DNA of 58,149 bases, taken from positions 1-58,149 of the IMG/VR virus record IMGVR_UViG_3300034351_000038; one strand, written 5' to 3'. The stretch is from a virus. The notes beneath the pieces are model-generated. The model did not search any database, was not told the origin of the DNA, and saw only the letters and a program-made list of their open reading frames with translations. The translations under genes were made by a program, and so were the position numbers. Shown piece after piece: positions 23,013-31,753 of the stretch. How positions within the stretch are numbered: position 1 is the first letter of the stretch; every line of letters begins with the position of its first letter.

Positions 23013-26000
23013 TGGCCGTTTTAGCTGTCGCTGCTGTTGGCTCTGCTGCGTTTAGCGCCGCAGGCATAGCTTGGTTCGGTATGTCTGCAGCTGCCACAGG
23101 GTGGACTGTGGGCTCGCTCATAGGTGGGTATTTATTCCGCCCGGATGTTCCAGATGTGAACAATGTTGGTCCTAGACTGGATGATTTGCGTGTTACGACG
23201 TCTTCTTATGGCGTAGCCAGACCATTTGGATACGGAACGTATCCTGTAGCAGGTAATATCATAGCCTCATCTGATATACGAGAATCATCGCACACAGACA
23301 TTCAAAGAAGTGGTGGTAAAGGTGGTGGTGGACAGAAAACCAAAACCACAACCTACTCATACTCTGCTGATATTGCGCTTGGTCTTGGGTATGGAGAGAT
23401 AGGCGACGTACTTCTCATATACGCAAACGAAACTTTGATTTATGATGCAGAGTCGTCAGGGGCTACCTTCGCGGATTATTTTTCAATGAAGATTTACAAG
23501 GGAGATGAAACACAGGAGCCAGATCCGACACTTCAGAGTATTTTTGGTACTGCAACACCAGGATATAGGGGTGAAGCCTATATAGTTTTTGTTGATCTAC
23601 AACTTGCGTCTTTTGGTAACAGTATACCTGCATTTAGGGTAGTTGTTGCTAAAAACGTACAAGATGTAGCTGATACTAGTGCCACAGACGAAAAAAGTTA
23701 TTTGTGTGAAACAGATTACAGCTCTAGTAGAACTACTATGGTTAAAGGTGAAACGGGGTTGATATATGTTGCTTATGGGGGAGGTGCATCTGCATATCAT
23801 GATAAACTTATGTGTGCTGTTGATCCAGCCACTATGGAAACAAAATTTGTCGTAGGGCAAACAACTGATAAACCTGGCACTGGTAATCTAAAAAATTGCA
23901 AATGTGTACATTATTGCCATATGAATTTTGGTACATCTTTAATACCAAAATATAAACCTGTAATTGTTACTAAAGTTAACGACAATACACATTCTTATAT
24001 AGCAATTATTAATCCATATAATGGTTCATATTACGGACTTATAGATCTCTCAAGCGTATTACCACCAATATACGAATATCATAGTCTATACAACAGAAGA
24101 GTCTCACTTGCTGGTGGTGAGATAACCATAACTGTAATTGATTGTAACAATCTTTGGGAGGCTTCAAAACATAGTATTGATGTTTCATATCCACTTGATT
24201 GTGGTGTACCACAAGCGATAAAAAAAATGGATTCCTCTGGTGCCATTATTATGGGGATTATTAATGTTCCTGGAGAACCAATATCAAACGGCGTTTCTTG
24301 GGTAAGCGACCCCGGCGGGTTTATGTATGACGCTTACTTACCAAGAGTATACGAGATACAGGGGCTTACATATGATTCTCGTCGTGATTTAGTGTGGGTA
24401 ACACAATATGATACAGTTACAACACACCAGTATCTTTCAGCTTTCGATATGGATGGAAATCTTGTACATGATTTAAACTTGACAGTTGATTATGGTATGC
24501 CTGCAGATGAGAGACTTTTTGACAACATTTCTTACGGTACTTATGAGGGGGAAATGGCATATTATGATGAAATAACATCTACAATCTTGTACCCTGGGAA
24601 AATCCCACAGTATGCAACCGACTCAACTAGATGGATGTTCGATACGATTAAACTTGAACTTACTCAAGTAGAAATGCTTGGAAGGTTATATTATAAAGAT
24701 CTTCTTTATGACGGTACAGTAAACAAGGCATTTGCTCTTGATTATATTTGGAAGGATTCTACGTCAAGTTGGTGGGTCTCACTAAGATACAAAAAAATTC
24801 ATCAAATCGAAAGTCTCCCTGAATCATTAGATGTAGTTGTGTCTGATATATGTCTTAGGGCTGGATATGATGCATCTGAAATAGACGTAACTGATTTAGC
24901 AGGAATCAATGTTGAAGGATATAGAATAGCTCGTCTTGGTACTGCATACGATTTATTACAGCCTTTGACTTCATCGTATTTCTTTGATGTGATCGATGAC
25001 GGCAATAAACTTACCTTTACTCGTCATGGGCAGGGTACACCAGTTGGTATATATGAAAATGAACTTGGATGCGCAGCTGAAGGTGATGTAAACAATAAAG
25101 TTACTATAAATAAGGCGAGTAGAGAGGAGCTTCCGTCTTGTGTTAGTGTAACTTATATGGATAGAGAGAAATTTTATGAGAACAATACACAGTTGGTTTA
25201 CAGAAGAATCAGCTCGCATAAAAATTTACAGGATGTTCAATTAGCACTTGCGTTTACTGCGAATGAAGCAAAGAGAATAGCAGATTCTATTTTGCATGTT
25301 GTTAATGTAGAATCAGAGGTTTACACAATACACTTGCCTCCTCATTACATAAATATCCGCTGTGGTGACATAGTTACGTTTACAAGTGAAAATGTAACAT
25401 ATGTTGGTAGAGTAGTTAATACAACATACGAAAGTGGATTTGTAACTGTAAAGGCTGTGAAGTATGATTCAACTGTTAGAACGTCAACTGCAACTGGAGG
25501 AAGCGCTCTTCCAGGAACATCTGTTATGCAGGTTTCAACCTCAACGGCTCTTGTTATGATGGATCTACCTGCTATAAACAGTGTGACGGCTTGTACGGGT
25601 TTGGTTTTTGCCTCTGGTTCGTATGGTGCAAACTGGCCCGGTGGAACATTATACAAAGCTGCTACTGATGATGATCCAAAACAAATAGACAGCCTTGTGC
25701 ATTCTACTTTTGGTATGGTTGTGACTATCCCAACACAAGTTAGTCATAATGTTTGGGACAACAAAAACATATTGACTGTTAATATGATAAGTGGGACACT
25801 AGAAAGCATAACAGAGACGCAGACTTGTAATAATCTTAATGTTGCAGCTTGGGGTAAAGATGGTAGATGGGAAATCGTAGCTTTCCAAAACGCGGTTCTT
25901 CAGGCTGATGGTAGTTATCAAGTAAGTAAAATGATAAGAGGTCTTAGGTTTACAACCGAATGGATGGATACACACGATGTGAATGATTATTTCGTTTTGC

Positions 26001-26503
26001 TTACTGGGTCGATTGGTTGGCATCAAATGGAAAATTCTGAGATAGGAACAGCTTATGATTTTATTGGTGTTACTTATGGAAAGTTTTTGAATAGCCCAGA
26101 TAATGAGGTAGTAACAGCTACGTCGCAAGGGCTTGGTATTAAACCAGTTCCTCCAATAATTAAAGCTGGGATTATGTATACCAATTATTGGTTAGGGTAT
26201 TTTTTTAAAACAAGTAGATTCACTGCTCCTATGCTTCACGCCCCACTAGTAAGCGACAATGAATACGAGGCAGACATATGGTATAATGGTTCATTAGTAA
26301 GGACGATAACAACAACCGCGACGCCAAATGGAACAAAAATGTATATTAGTTCACCACAATATATTATGTATGACGAAACAGATATGGCTAACGATGGAAT
26401 CCCACTTAATGGCCAATTCTATGTTTATCTTTATCAAATATCTTCAATCATACCTGGGTGGCGTAGTACACCAGATATTCTTCTAACAATGAGGACTCAG
26501 TAA
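23012..26503 (+). CDS. Tail hub / tip protein with inserted beta-propeller-like region
   Basis: 1163 residues. The N-terminus has a hydrophobic Gly/Ala stretch (residues 1-45), then GYLFRPDVPDVNNVGPRLDDLRVTTSSYGVARPFGYGT and YSADIALGLGYGEIGDVLLI, the usual start of GTA-like (rcc01698 type) hub proteins. From about 230 to 600 there is an insertion with propeller-like strands (GLTYDSRRDLVWVTQ, YLSAFDMDGNLVHDL). The hub core resumes at SLDVVVSDICLRAGYDASEIDVTDL and continues to a beta-rich C-terminus. It is the central adsorption/injection protein. The insertion may carry receptor specificity. Confidence 0.88.
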   Translation: MAVLAVAAVGSAAFSAAGIAWFGMSAAATGWTVGSLIGGYLFRPDVPDVNNVGPRLDDLRVTTSSYGVARPFGYGTYPVAGNIIASSDIRESSHTDIQRSGGKGGGGQKTKTTTYSYSADIALGLGYGEIGDVLLIYANETLIYDAESSGATFADYFSMKIYKGDETQEPDPTLQSIFGTATPGYRGEAYIVFVDLQLASFGNSIPAFRVVVAKNVQDVADTSATDEKSYLCETDYSSSRTTMVKGETGLIYVAYGGGASAYHDKLMCAVDPATMETKFVVGQTTDKPGTGNLKNCKCVHYCHMNFGTSLIPKYKPVIVTKVNDNTHSYIAIINPYNGSYYGLIDLSSVLPPIYEYHSLYNRRVSLAGGEITITVIDCNNLWEASKHSIDVSYPLDCGVPQAIKKMDSSGAIIMGIINVPGEPISNGVSWVSDPGGFMYDAYLPRVYEIQGLTYDSRRDLVWVTQYDTVTTHQYLSAFDMDGNLVHDLNLTVDYGMPADERLFDNISYGTYEGEMAYYDEITSTILYPGKIPQYATDSTRWMFDTIKLELTQVEMLGRLYYKDLLYDGTVNKAFALDYIWKDSTSSWWVSLRYKKIHQIESLPESLDVVVSDICLRAGYDASEIDVTDLAGINVEGYRIARLGTAYDLLQPLTSSYFFDVIDDGNKLTFTRHGQGTPVGIYENELGCAAEGDVNNKVTINKASREELPSCVSVTYMDREKFYENNTQLVYRRISSHKNLQDVQLALAFTANEAKRIADSILHVVNVESEVYTIHLPPHYINIRCGDIVTFTSENVTYVGRVVNTTYESGFVTVKAVKYDSTVRTSTATGGSALPGTSVMQVSTSTALVMMDLPAINSVTACTGLVFASGSYGANWPGGTLYKAATDDDPKQIDSLVHSTFGMVVTIPTQVSHNVWDNKNILTVNMISGTLESITETQTCNNLNVAAWGKDGRWEIVAFQNAVLQADGSYQVSKMIRGLRFTTEWMDTHDVNDYFVLLTGSIGWHQMENSEIGTAYDFIGVTYGKFLNSPDNEVVTATSQGLGIKPVPPIIKAGIMYTNYWLGYFFKTSRFTAPMLHAPLVSDNEYEADIWYNGSLVRTITTTATPNGTKMYISSPQYIMYDETDMANDGIPLNGQFYVYLYQISSIIPGWRSTPDILLTMRTQ

Positions 26504-26850
26504 TGGCACAAGGTTTACAAGCATCACAACAGAATCCTGAGGTCGTAGTTAATAGTATGATCTTTGGTATGGCAACCCTAGATGTGACAGGAGGGTCAGA
26601 TTACACAATATCAGACGATGAGTTCAACAACGCCATTTTTAGATGTACTGGAGCACTAACAGCGGACATAAATATCATTGTACCTGGCGGAATATATGGT
26701 CCTAAGATATATCATTTTTTAAACAAAACAACTGGTGCATATACCATAACTGTAAAACATGCGACAGGAACAGGAGGAACTGTACCACAAGGAGGAACCG
26801 CTATTTTTTTATGTGATGAAGACAGCACAGTAGTTTATAAAATTGTGTAA
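26503..26850 (+). CDS. Small tail-tip / fibre protein, 115 aa
   Basis: Beta-rich. The phrase YHFLNKTTGAYTITVKHATGTGGTVPQGGTAIFLCDEDSTVVYKIV is common at the end of phage tail fibres and small tip proteins. It overlaps the hub gene by one base and is the last gene of the late operon, 7 bases before the terminator stem. It may bind the hub and contribute to host recognition. Confidence 0.78.
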   Translation: MAQGLQASQQNPEVVVNSMIFGMATLDVTGGSDYTISDDEFNNAIFRCTGALTADINIIVPGGIYGPKIYHFLNKTTGAYTITVKHATGTGGTVPQGGTAIFLCDEDSTVVYKIV

Positions 26851-26857
26851 AAAAGAA

Positions 26858-26880
26858 GGGGCTCAATAAGAGCCCCTTTT
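26858..26880. terminator. Terminator at the convergence of late and replication operons
   Basis: Perfect 7-bp stem GGGGCTC / GAGCCCC around AATAA, with TTTTCTTT after it and a run of A before it. It therefore works, or at least looks good, in both directions and separates the two convergent long operons. Confidence 0.93.
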
Positions 26881-26882
26881 CT

Positions 26883-27089
26883 TTATGTGCGCATCTCTAT
26901 TGATAGAGAGTTGAATCCAATAGGTGTCAATACAATATCGTTTCCTACTATTTCTATCATCTTCATATGAAGCAAATCATCAAGAAGCCCCTTTGCATTC
27001 CTATCAAAATACATTTCGAAGTCGTCTACATTAGGTGTCTTGCCTGCTTTAATCAAATTAAGTGCAGTTGAGTACCTTGATCTCATCAT
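26883..27089 (-). CDS. Hypothetical protein, 68 aa, winged-helix-like
   Basis: Small helical protein (MRSRYSTALNLIKAGKTPNVDDF ... GLLDDLLHMKMIEIVGNDIVLTPIGFNSL). The helix-helix-wing order and the ending 'IEIVGNDIVLTPIG' resemble winged-helix DNA-binding domains. That reading is inference. It is the last gene of the leftward module, after an AGGGGGG ribosome site, overlapping the MazG-like gene by 4 bases. Confidence 0.65.
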   Translation of the reverse strand: MMRSRYSTALNLIKAGKTPNVDDFEMYFDRNAKGLLDDLLHMKMIEIVGNDIVLTPIGFNSLSIEMRT

Positions 27090-27466
27090 ATCTTTTTCCC
27101 CCCTTCCTTAATTCTGTTTTCAATCTTATGATCTGCCCTATTCCTGTTATACTCAACCTTTTCCCTAATAGCACCCGCGAGATCCAGCCCCTCTGCACCA
27201 GCTGTGTCAAAGATCCTAATCACTGCGTCAGCCAGTTCAACCTCTACACCACTCCTGTGCGGCAAATGATCATCCATAGTGTTCTTTCTATATGATTCCA
27301 ATGCCTCTGAAAGTTCAGAATGCATAAGGGCAATGGCTTCTCCAAAGTTGCGATGTTTTCTCTCGCCGGTTTTCAGATCTGTATGCCACCCAGCATCAAC
27401 AGCAGCACCGTGAATTAACCTCTGAACCTCAGTGAGCATCTGCTCGTGTAATTGAGATATCATCAT
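27086..27466 (-). CDS. MazG-like nucleotide pyrophosphohydrolase
   Basis: 126 residues, all-helical NTP-PPase domain. The acidic metal-binding motif EALALMHSELSEALE has the form ALMHSELSEALE (ExxE). A second motif, HLPHRSGVEVELADAVIRIFD (ExxxD), follows. The enzyme hydrolyses (d)NTPs to monophosphates. Phage versions may clean up non-canonical nucleotides or alter (p)ppGpp-linked signalling in infected cells. It follows the CsrA-like gene with a TAATG junction. Confidence 0.87.
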   Translation of the reverse strand: MMISQLHEQMLTEVQRLIHGAAVDAGWHTDLKTGERKHRNFGEAIALMHSELSEALESYRKNTMDDHLPHRSGVEVELADAVIRIFDTAGAEGLDLAGAIREKVEYNRNRADHKIENRIKEGGKKI

Positions 27467-27663
27467 TATTTGTTACCCCAGTTATCGTCTTTCTTCATGT
27501 CGTGGATATACTTCTCTTCTCGATCTATCTTGATGTGATTTGGTGCTTCAAATCCAAGGCTAGTACCATATTGATTTTCCCCAAGAACAGTTATCACAAC
27601 TTGTTCGTTTTCAGGCAACTGAATAATAACCTTCGTCCCAGCTTTTCTATTTAGTATTAGCAT
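27466..27663 (-). CDS. csrA: CsrA-family RNA-binding regulator
   Basis: 65 residues. Aligns along its length with bacterial CsrA/RsmA: MLILNRKAG at the N-terminus, a VVITVLG strand, LGFEAPNHIKIDREEKY at the C-terminus. The RNA-contacting Leu4 and the Arg of the REEIY motif (here Arg48, equivalent to Arg44 of E. coli) are kept. Four extra residues lie in the first loop. Bacterial CsrA binds GGA-containing leaders as a dimer and represses or stabilises mRNAs. A phage copy could reprogramme host carbon storage, motility or biofilm, or time phage genes. It starts inside the end of the polymerase gene (17-base overlap), after GAGGACA. Confidence 0.9.
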   Translation of the reverse strand: MLILNRKAGTKVIIQLPENEQVVITVLGENQYGTSLGFEAPNHIKIDREEKYIHDMKKDDNWGNK

Positions 27664-30526
27664 GCTGTGTCCTCATAAAGTTTTTTAGATTAGTTATTGA
27701 ATCTATAGATATTGACCTCCACCCACCTGAAACCTCGCCACGTATTATATACCATGTTTCACCCTCTACTGCCTCGCTAGCAATCGCGGACCCATTCAAC
27801 TCTTCGAATTGCATAGGAGATATCGAACAGCGTATCACGCCGGTATCATCTTCTATTTGTAAGTTAAGAAAGAATTGATTTTTGTCAACTCTCTTACCCT
27901 TTCTTTTTGCTAATGATGCAGCATCATTTCTATCTCTCAACTCACTTTTAGCGACACACCCAATGATTACGTAGTCGCCAGGCTCGCGAACATCCTTGAT
28001 GAGGGTGGGCGCTTTAGCCAACCCATAATCATTTGGGTTTTCAAAGATGTGGCCAAAGTAGTGTTTCGTCGGAAACAATATGTCAAACGGCGTCACTGGA
28101 TTAGCCATCTTTTCTGCTATCGCCTTCGTAAATGATCCTGTTTCCCTATCCTTGATTATCTTTTGAGCCTTCTTCACACCAATACCATGAAGGTTCGTCA
28201 GACCACCAACCAGCTTACCACCCTTGATTGACCAAAGGACTTCAGACTCTTTGGCGTCAAAAGGGATATACTCTATCCCATCATACGTTACGAAATCACG
28301 CAACAGCCTAGTGGAGACCTCATCACTCTTGGCGTTATTCAGGTTTGCTGCAGCAAACTCCAGCGGATAGTGTGCCTTGCACCACGCCGTCCAATAGCTG
28401 ATCAGGGAATACGCAACTGCGTGTGACTTGTTGAAGCCATATGATCCCATCGAAGACACTGCTTGCCATACCTCTTCTGCCTCCTCCTCCGTGTGACCTT
28501 GCTCTACTGCACCAGAAACGAATCTGTCCTTGTATTTAGCAAAAAACTCATCACCAAGTGATTTCGACATTGCCTTTCTTAATATGTCTACGTCACCCCA
28601 GCTCAGATTACCGAACTCCTTGAGAATCATCATCGTCTGCTCTTGGTACACCACGATCCCATATGTGTTTTTGGTGATCCTTTCGTACACATCCCCATAA
28701 TATTTTGGCTCTGATACACCTGTCCTTTTTTGAACATACATCTCAGCGCCACCAGAGCTTAGGGCCCCAGGCCTGGCAAGTGATGTTATGGCGCATATAT
28801 CATCAAAACTTTCCACCCCCATTTGGCTCGTTATGTTTGCAAGTGTGTCACCCTCAAACTGGAAGACGCCGTAAACCCTTCCATCATTAAATATTTTAAA
28901 CGTATCTACATCATCTAGTGGTAGTTCATAAAAATCATGATAATCAAAACCAGCCAGCCTCGCAGTCTCTTGCAATACAGACAGAGTCCTTACACCAAGA
29001 ACATCAATCTTCAGTAGATTGATCGATTCTGCCTCCTTGCCCTCAAGCATAATTGTTGATTCTCTGGCATCTATCCCTGCGTACTTATACAGTGGCTCGT
29101 TAGATACGATCACCCCTGCAGCGTGTTTCCCGGCGTGCCTTGCATGATCCTCAATATACTTGACAACCTCCATCCCAGGGTACATACCAAGAAATAACTT
29201 CCCAGCTTCTGTAGTGTGTAGGGTGTCTTCTATGCACTTTTTCGCCCTATCGTCGCCAGATCTGCGCTCAATGATGCTGCTTTTTAGGTCACTAGTCTCA
29301 CTCTCAGGGACCCCAAGCGCCTTTGAGAAATCTATGATGGCAGACCTACCTTTGTACCTTGCAATCGTGCATATGGCCCTCACGTTGTCCTGACCATACT
29401 TCTTAGTGAGATACCTTATGACACTTTGCCGGTTCACATCAGGTATGTCAGTGTCGATGTCTGGCAGATTCGACCGATTGACATCTATGAATCTCTCAAA
29501 AAGCAACCCGAACTTAATTGGGTCGATCTCTGTTATGCCAAGCAAGTAACACACTAGCGAGCCACCAGACGATCCGCGTGCAGGACCCACAAGGCAATAC
29601 TTCTTTGCTGCCATGAGCATATCGGCCACTATTAAAAAATAGTCATCGTAGTCACGACTTTTGATCATCTCCAGTTCATATTCAAACCTATCTCCATATA
29701 CTTTGTCTGTCAGATCTATTTTTAGCTTCTTTGCTCTCTTTATACACTCATCTCTTAAATTTTTATCCTCCTTAAACTTCACCATTGGCGCATCTTGGAT
29801 GTCTGCATTACACTGCTCAGCAAGAATATGTGTGTTCTCGATTGCCTCAGCAGACATACCATTTACTACCATCTCATCTTCATTTAGGATCCATTGTGGG
29901 TGTGGAGACAGATCCATCCTTGGGTAAGAAAGAGTCTCATACACCTCCTTGTCCTCAACACGCGGATATTTGTTGTCTAACAGCGCGATTCTTGGCTTTT
30001 CGCTTACCGTTCCGTGCTCCTGTGCGAATCTAAATGATCTATCCAGGATAACTGGCCCTGAAATCAGCTCTCCGAAGAAATCTATCCGGTGATATGCGAG
30101 CAGTTTGTTCTTGGCGATACCATTAGCTATCACAAACACGTTTTTTGAGACAAGTATCACATCGTCATACGTCAGCCTGGGGAAATAGTAGAAGTTCTCA
30201 TATGCAGTGTTAACAAGTTTGTATATTTCTGTCAGCCCATCGTTATTCTTGGCTATGAAAACGAATTCAGCTATGTGGTTGTATGACCCCCTCGCTGAGG
30301 TTTTTTGATTACAGCAGTCCGTTACCTTCAACCTCACCCCGTATATTGGTTTGATGCCATATGTATTACAGTGTTTTCTTAATTTTATGTGAGCGTATGT
30401 ATTTGCATTGTCAGCAATACCAATATGGGATTCTCCCCTGCACGCAGCATCCTTGACCATTTGTTCCAAATGACCATAGCAATCCTTAAAGGTAAATTCT
30501 GAATGTAATGCTATGTGTATCATCAT
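27647..30526 (-). CDS. dnaE: DNA polymerase III alpha subunit (C-family), replicative
   Basis: 959 residues, shorter than E. coli DnaE (about 1160). It has an N-terminal PHP domain (IHIALHSEFTFKDCYG, GIKPIYGV). The polymerase core has GPARGSSGGS (314-323), catalytic Asp356 and Asp358 in LPDIDTDIPD, and Asp508 in KIDVLGVRTL. The fingers/thumb have ITSLARPGAL, GIVVYQEQTMMI and GSYGFNKSHAVAYSLISY. A helix-hairpin-helix follows (GLTNLHGIGVKKAQKII). A C-terminal OB fold (about 850-950) has NLQIEDDTGVIRCSISPMQF. A tau-binding tail seems absent. It copies the phage genome. The proofreading exonuclease is encoded just upstream with an ATGA overlap. Confidence 0.97.
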   Translation of the reverse strand: MMIHIALHSEFTFKDCYGHLEQMVKDAACRGESHIGIADNANTYAHIKLRKHCNTYGIKPIYGVRLKVTDCCNQKTSARGSYNHIAEFVFIAKNNDGLTEIYKLVNTAYENFYYFPRLTYDDVILVSKNVFVIANGIAKNKLLAYHRIDFFGELISGPVILDRSFRFAQEHGTVSEKPRIALLDNKYPRVEDKEVYETLSYPRMDLSPHPQWILNEDEMVVNGMSAEAIENTHILAEQCNADIQDAPMVKFKEDKNLRDECIKRAKKLKIDLTDKVYGDRFEYELEMIKSRDYDDYFLIVADMLMAAKKYCLVGPARGSSGGSLVCYLLGITEIDPIKFGLLFERFIDVNRSNLPDIDTDIPDVNRQSVIRYLTKKYGQDNVRAICTIARYKGRSAIIDFSKALGVPESETSDLKSSIIERRSGDDRAKKCIEDTLHTTEAGKLFLGMYPGMEVVKYIEDHARHAGKHAAGVIVSNEPLYKYAGIDARESTIMLEGKEAESINLLKIDVLGVRTLSVLQETARLAGFDYHDFYELPLDDVDTFKIFNDGRVYGVFQFEGDTLANITSQMGVESFDDICAITSLARPGALSSGGAEMYVQKRTGVSEPKYYGDVYERITKNTYGIVVYQEQTMMILKEFGNLSWGDVDILRKAMSKSLGDEFFAKYKDRFVSGAVEQGHTEEEAEEVWQAVSSMGSYGFNKSHAVAYSLISYWTAWCKAHYPLEFAAANLNNAKSDEVSTRLLRDFVTYDGIEYIPFDAKESEVLWSIKGGKLVGGLTNLHGIGVKKAQKIIKDRETGSFTKAIAEKMANPVTPFDILFPTKHYFGHIFENPNDYGLAKAPTLIKDVREPGDYVIIGCVAKSELRDRNDAASLAKRKGKRVDKNQFFLNLQIEDDTGVIRCSISPMQFEELNGSAIASEAVEGETWYIIRGEVSGGWRSISIDSITNLKNFMRTQHANTK

Positions 30527-31077
30527 CCTAATCTTTTAATATCGATATAATTATTATCTACAAGCATTTTGAAAGCGTTGTATAAACCACGCACATCGTT
30601 TCTAGCTCTATGTGCATCTTTCAACGGCTTTCCAGCCAACTCACACAGTTCAGACAGCTTAAGTCTGTGTCCTTTTATTTGTTTACTGGCCTGAACAGTA
30701 CAAATGTGATGCCTTGGCCATGGGAAATTTATAAGTTTATCAATTCTGAGAAGCTCATTAGCGAGCATGCTAGTATCAAAAGATATATTATGCGCAACAA
30801 GGACATCTACTCCAGTCATAAATTTAGAAAATTCCGGATAGCATTTTAAAAACGATGGGCTTGACGAAACCATTTCGTTTGATATGCCAGTGAGCCTTTC
30901 AATCTCACTATCAATTGGAATTAATGGTTTAAAGAAGCTTTCGTATTCGCGCAGAAAATTAAAGTTTTCATCAATAACAGCACAATAGATCTCAATGATT
31001 TCTGGTTGCTCAATAAGACCAGCTGGGCTTGGTTTAAGCAGTCCAGTTGTTTCAGTGTCGAACAGGCAAAATTCCAT
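30523..31077 (-). CDS. dnaQ: DEDDh 3'-5' exonuclease (DnaQ/epsilon-like)
   Basis: 184 residues. The proofreading exonuclease motifs are complete: Exo I FDTETTG (Asp/Glu), Exo II VAHNISFDTSML (Asp) and Exo III HRARNDV (His and Asp). It probably proofreads for the C-family polymerase encoded after it, with a 4-base stop/start overlap. The second Met (MEFCLFDTETTG) lies six bases after AGGAG and is preferred, because the first ATG at 31083 abuts the ribosome site. A terminator-like hairpin precedes the gene. Confidence 0.93.
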   Translation of the reverse strand: MEFCLFDTETTGLLKPSPAGLIEQPEIIEIYCAVIDENFNFLREYESFFKPLIPIDSEIERLTGISNEMVSSSPSFLKCYPEFSKFMTGVDVLVAHNISFDTSMLANELLRIDKLINFPWPRHHICTVQASKQIKGHRLKLSELCELAGKPLKDAHRARNDVRGLYNAFKMLVDNNYIDIKRLG

Positions 31078-31094
31078 ATCCATCTCCTAATTTG

Positions 31095-31126
31095 AAAAAG
31101 TGGGAGGCATATGACAGCCCCCCCAC
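31095..31126 (-). terminator. Intrinsic terminator or attenuator ahead of exonuclease-polymerase
   Basis: Read leftward: GTGGGGGGGC and GCCTCCCAC pair (9 bp with one bulged G) around TGTCATAT, followed by TTTTT. It lies between the 186-residue protein gene and the exonuclease gene inside one operon, so it probably lowers transcription of the polymerase genes compared with the genes before it. Confidence 0.75.
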
Positions 31127-31135
31127 AACAGATTG

Positions 31136-31696
31136 TTACTGACTCAGCTTAGCTGCCAAATCATTAACAAGCTTTCTGATCCCCTGGAGACCAATTTCAC
31201 GCTTCAATGTTTTTTCTGTACCATTGGCCACAATAAAATCATGGACTTCCTCTTCGGTCATATTGGGGTTGTCGATGAGCGCGGCATAAAAATTCCTTGT
31301 GAATGAGCGACCAGTTCCGGATACCACTTCCTTCTTATATACTTCCATCCCGGTAGCCTTGGCATATCCACGCACAAGTGCAGCAGCAGATTTTTTACTT
31401 GTCCCATTCAACCTAGATACAAGATCGTCAACCACTGCATTAAATGCTTCAACAGTAGAAAGATCGCGACCAATAACACTTGCTTCTACAATAGAATCCC
31501 TCTTCTGTTTTGGAATAACCAAACCAGCATCAATAGACAGTTTATTGTACATTCGAGCAACATTCTTGAATTTTGCCCCTGCCTCGATCATATCAAGCTT
31601 GATTTCTTCCTCTTCTTTCCCTGCAGCAACACCAGCATTAAACGCATTCTTAATTTCTACAGAAATCTCTTGTTCGTTTTTGTTTTCTTCAGTCAT
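31136..31696 (-). CDS. Hypothetical replication-module protein, 186 aa
   Basis: Highly helical, mixed charge, no cysteines. Distinct segments: an acidic N-terminus (MTEENKNEQEISVEIKNAF), a repeated-looking basic middle with RDLSTVEAFNAVVDDLVSRL and a C-terminus with MTEEEVHDFIVANGTEKTLKREIG. The NPNMTEEEVHDFI unit resembles a helix-turn-helix-like start. It is encoded between helicase and exonuclease, with GAGGGATAAT before the ATG and a terminator after its stop, so it should be made in greater amounts than the polymerase. A DNA-binding or accessory replication role is plausible. No family recognised. Confidence 0.75.
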   Translation of the reverse strand: MTEENKNEQEISVEIKNAFNAGVAAGKEEEEIKLDMIEAGAKFKNVARMYNKLSIDAGLVIPKQKRDSIVEASVIGRDLSTVEAFNAVVDDLVSRLNGTSKKSAAALVRGYAKATGMEVYKKEVVSGTGRSFTRNFYAALIDNPNMTEEEVHDFIVANGTEKTLKREIGLQGIRKLVNDLAAKLSQ

Positions 31697-31753
31697 ATTA
31701 TCCCTCGATTAGTCATGTGTGTTTTGGAAAATTATATATTTACCTCCACAAAA

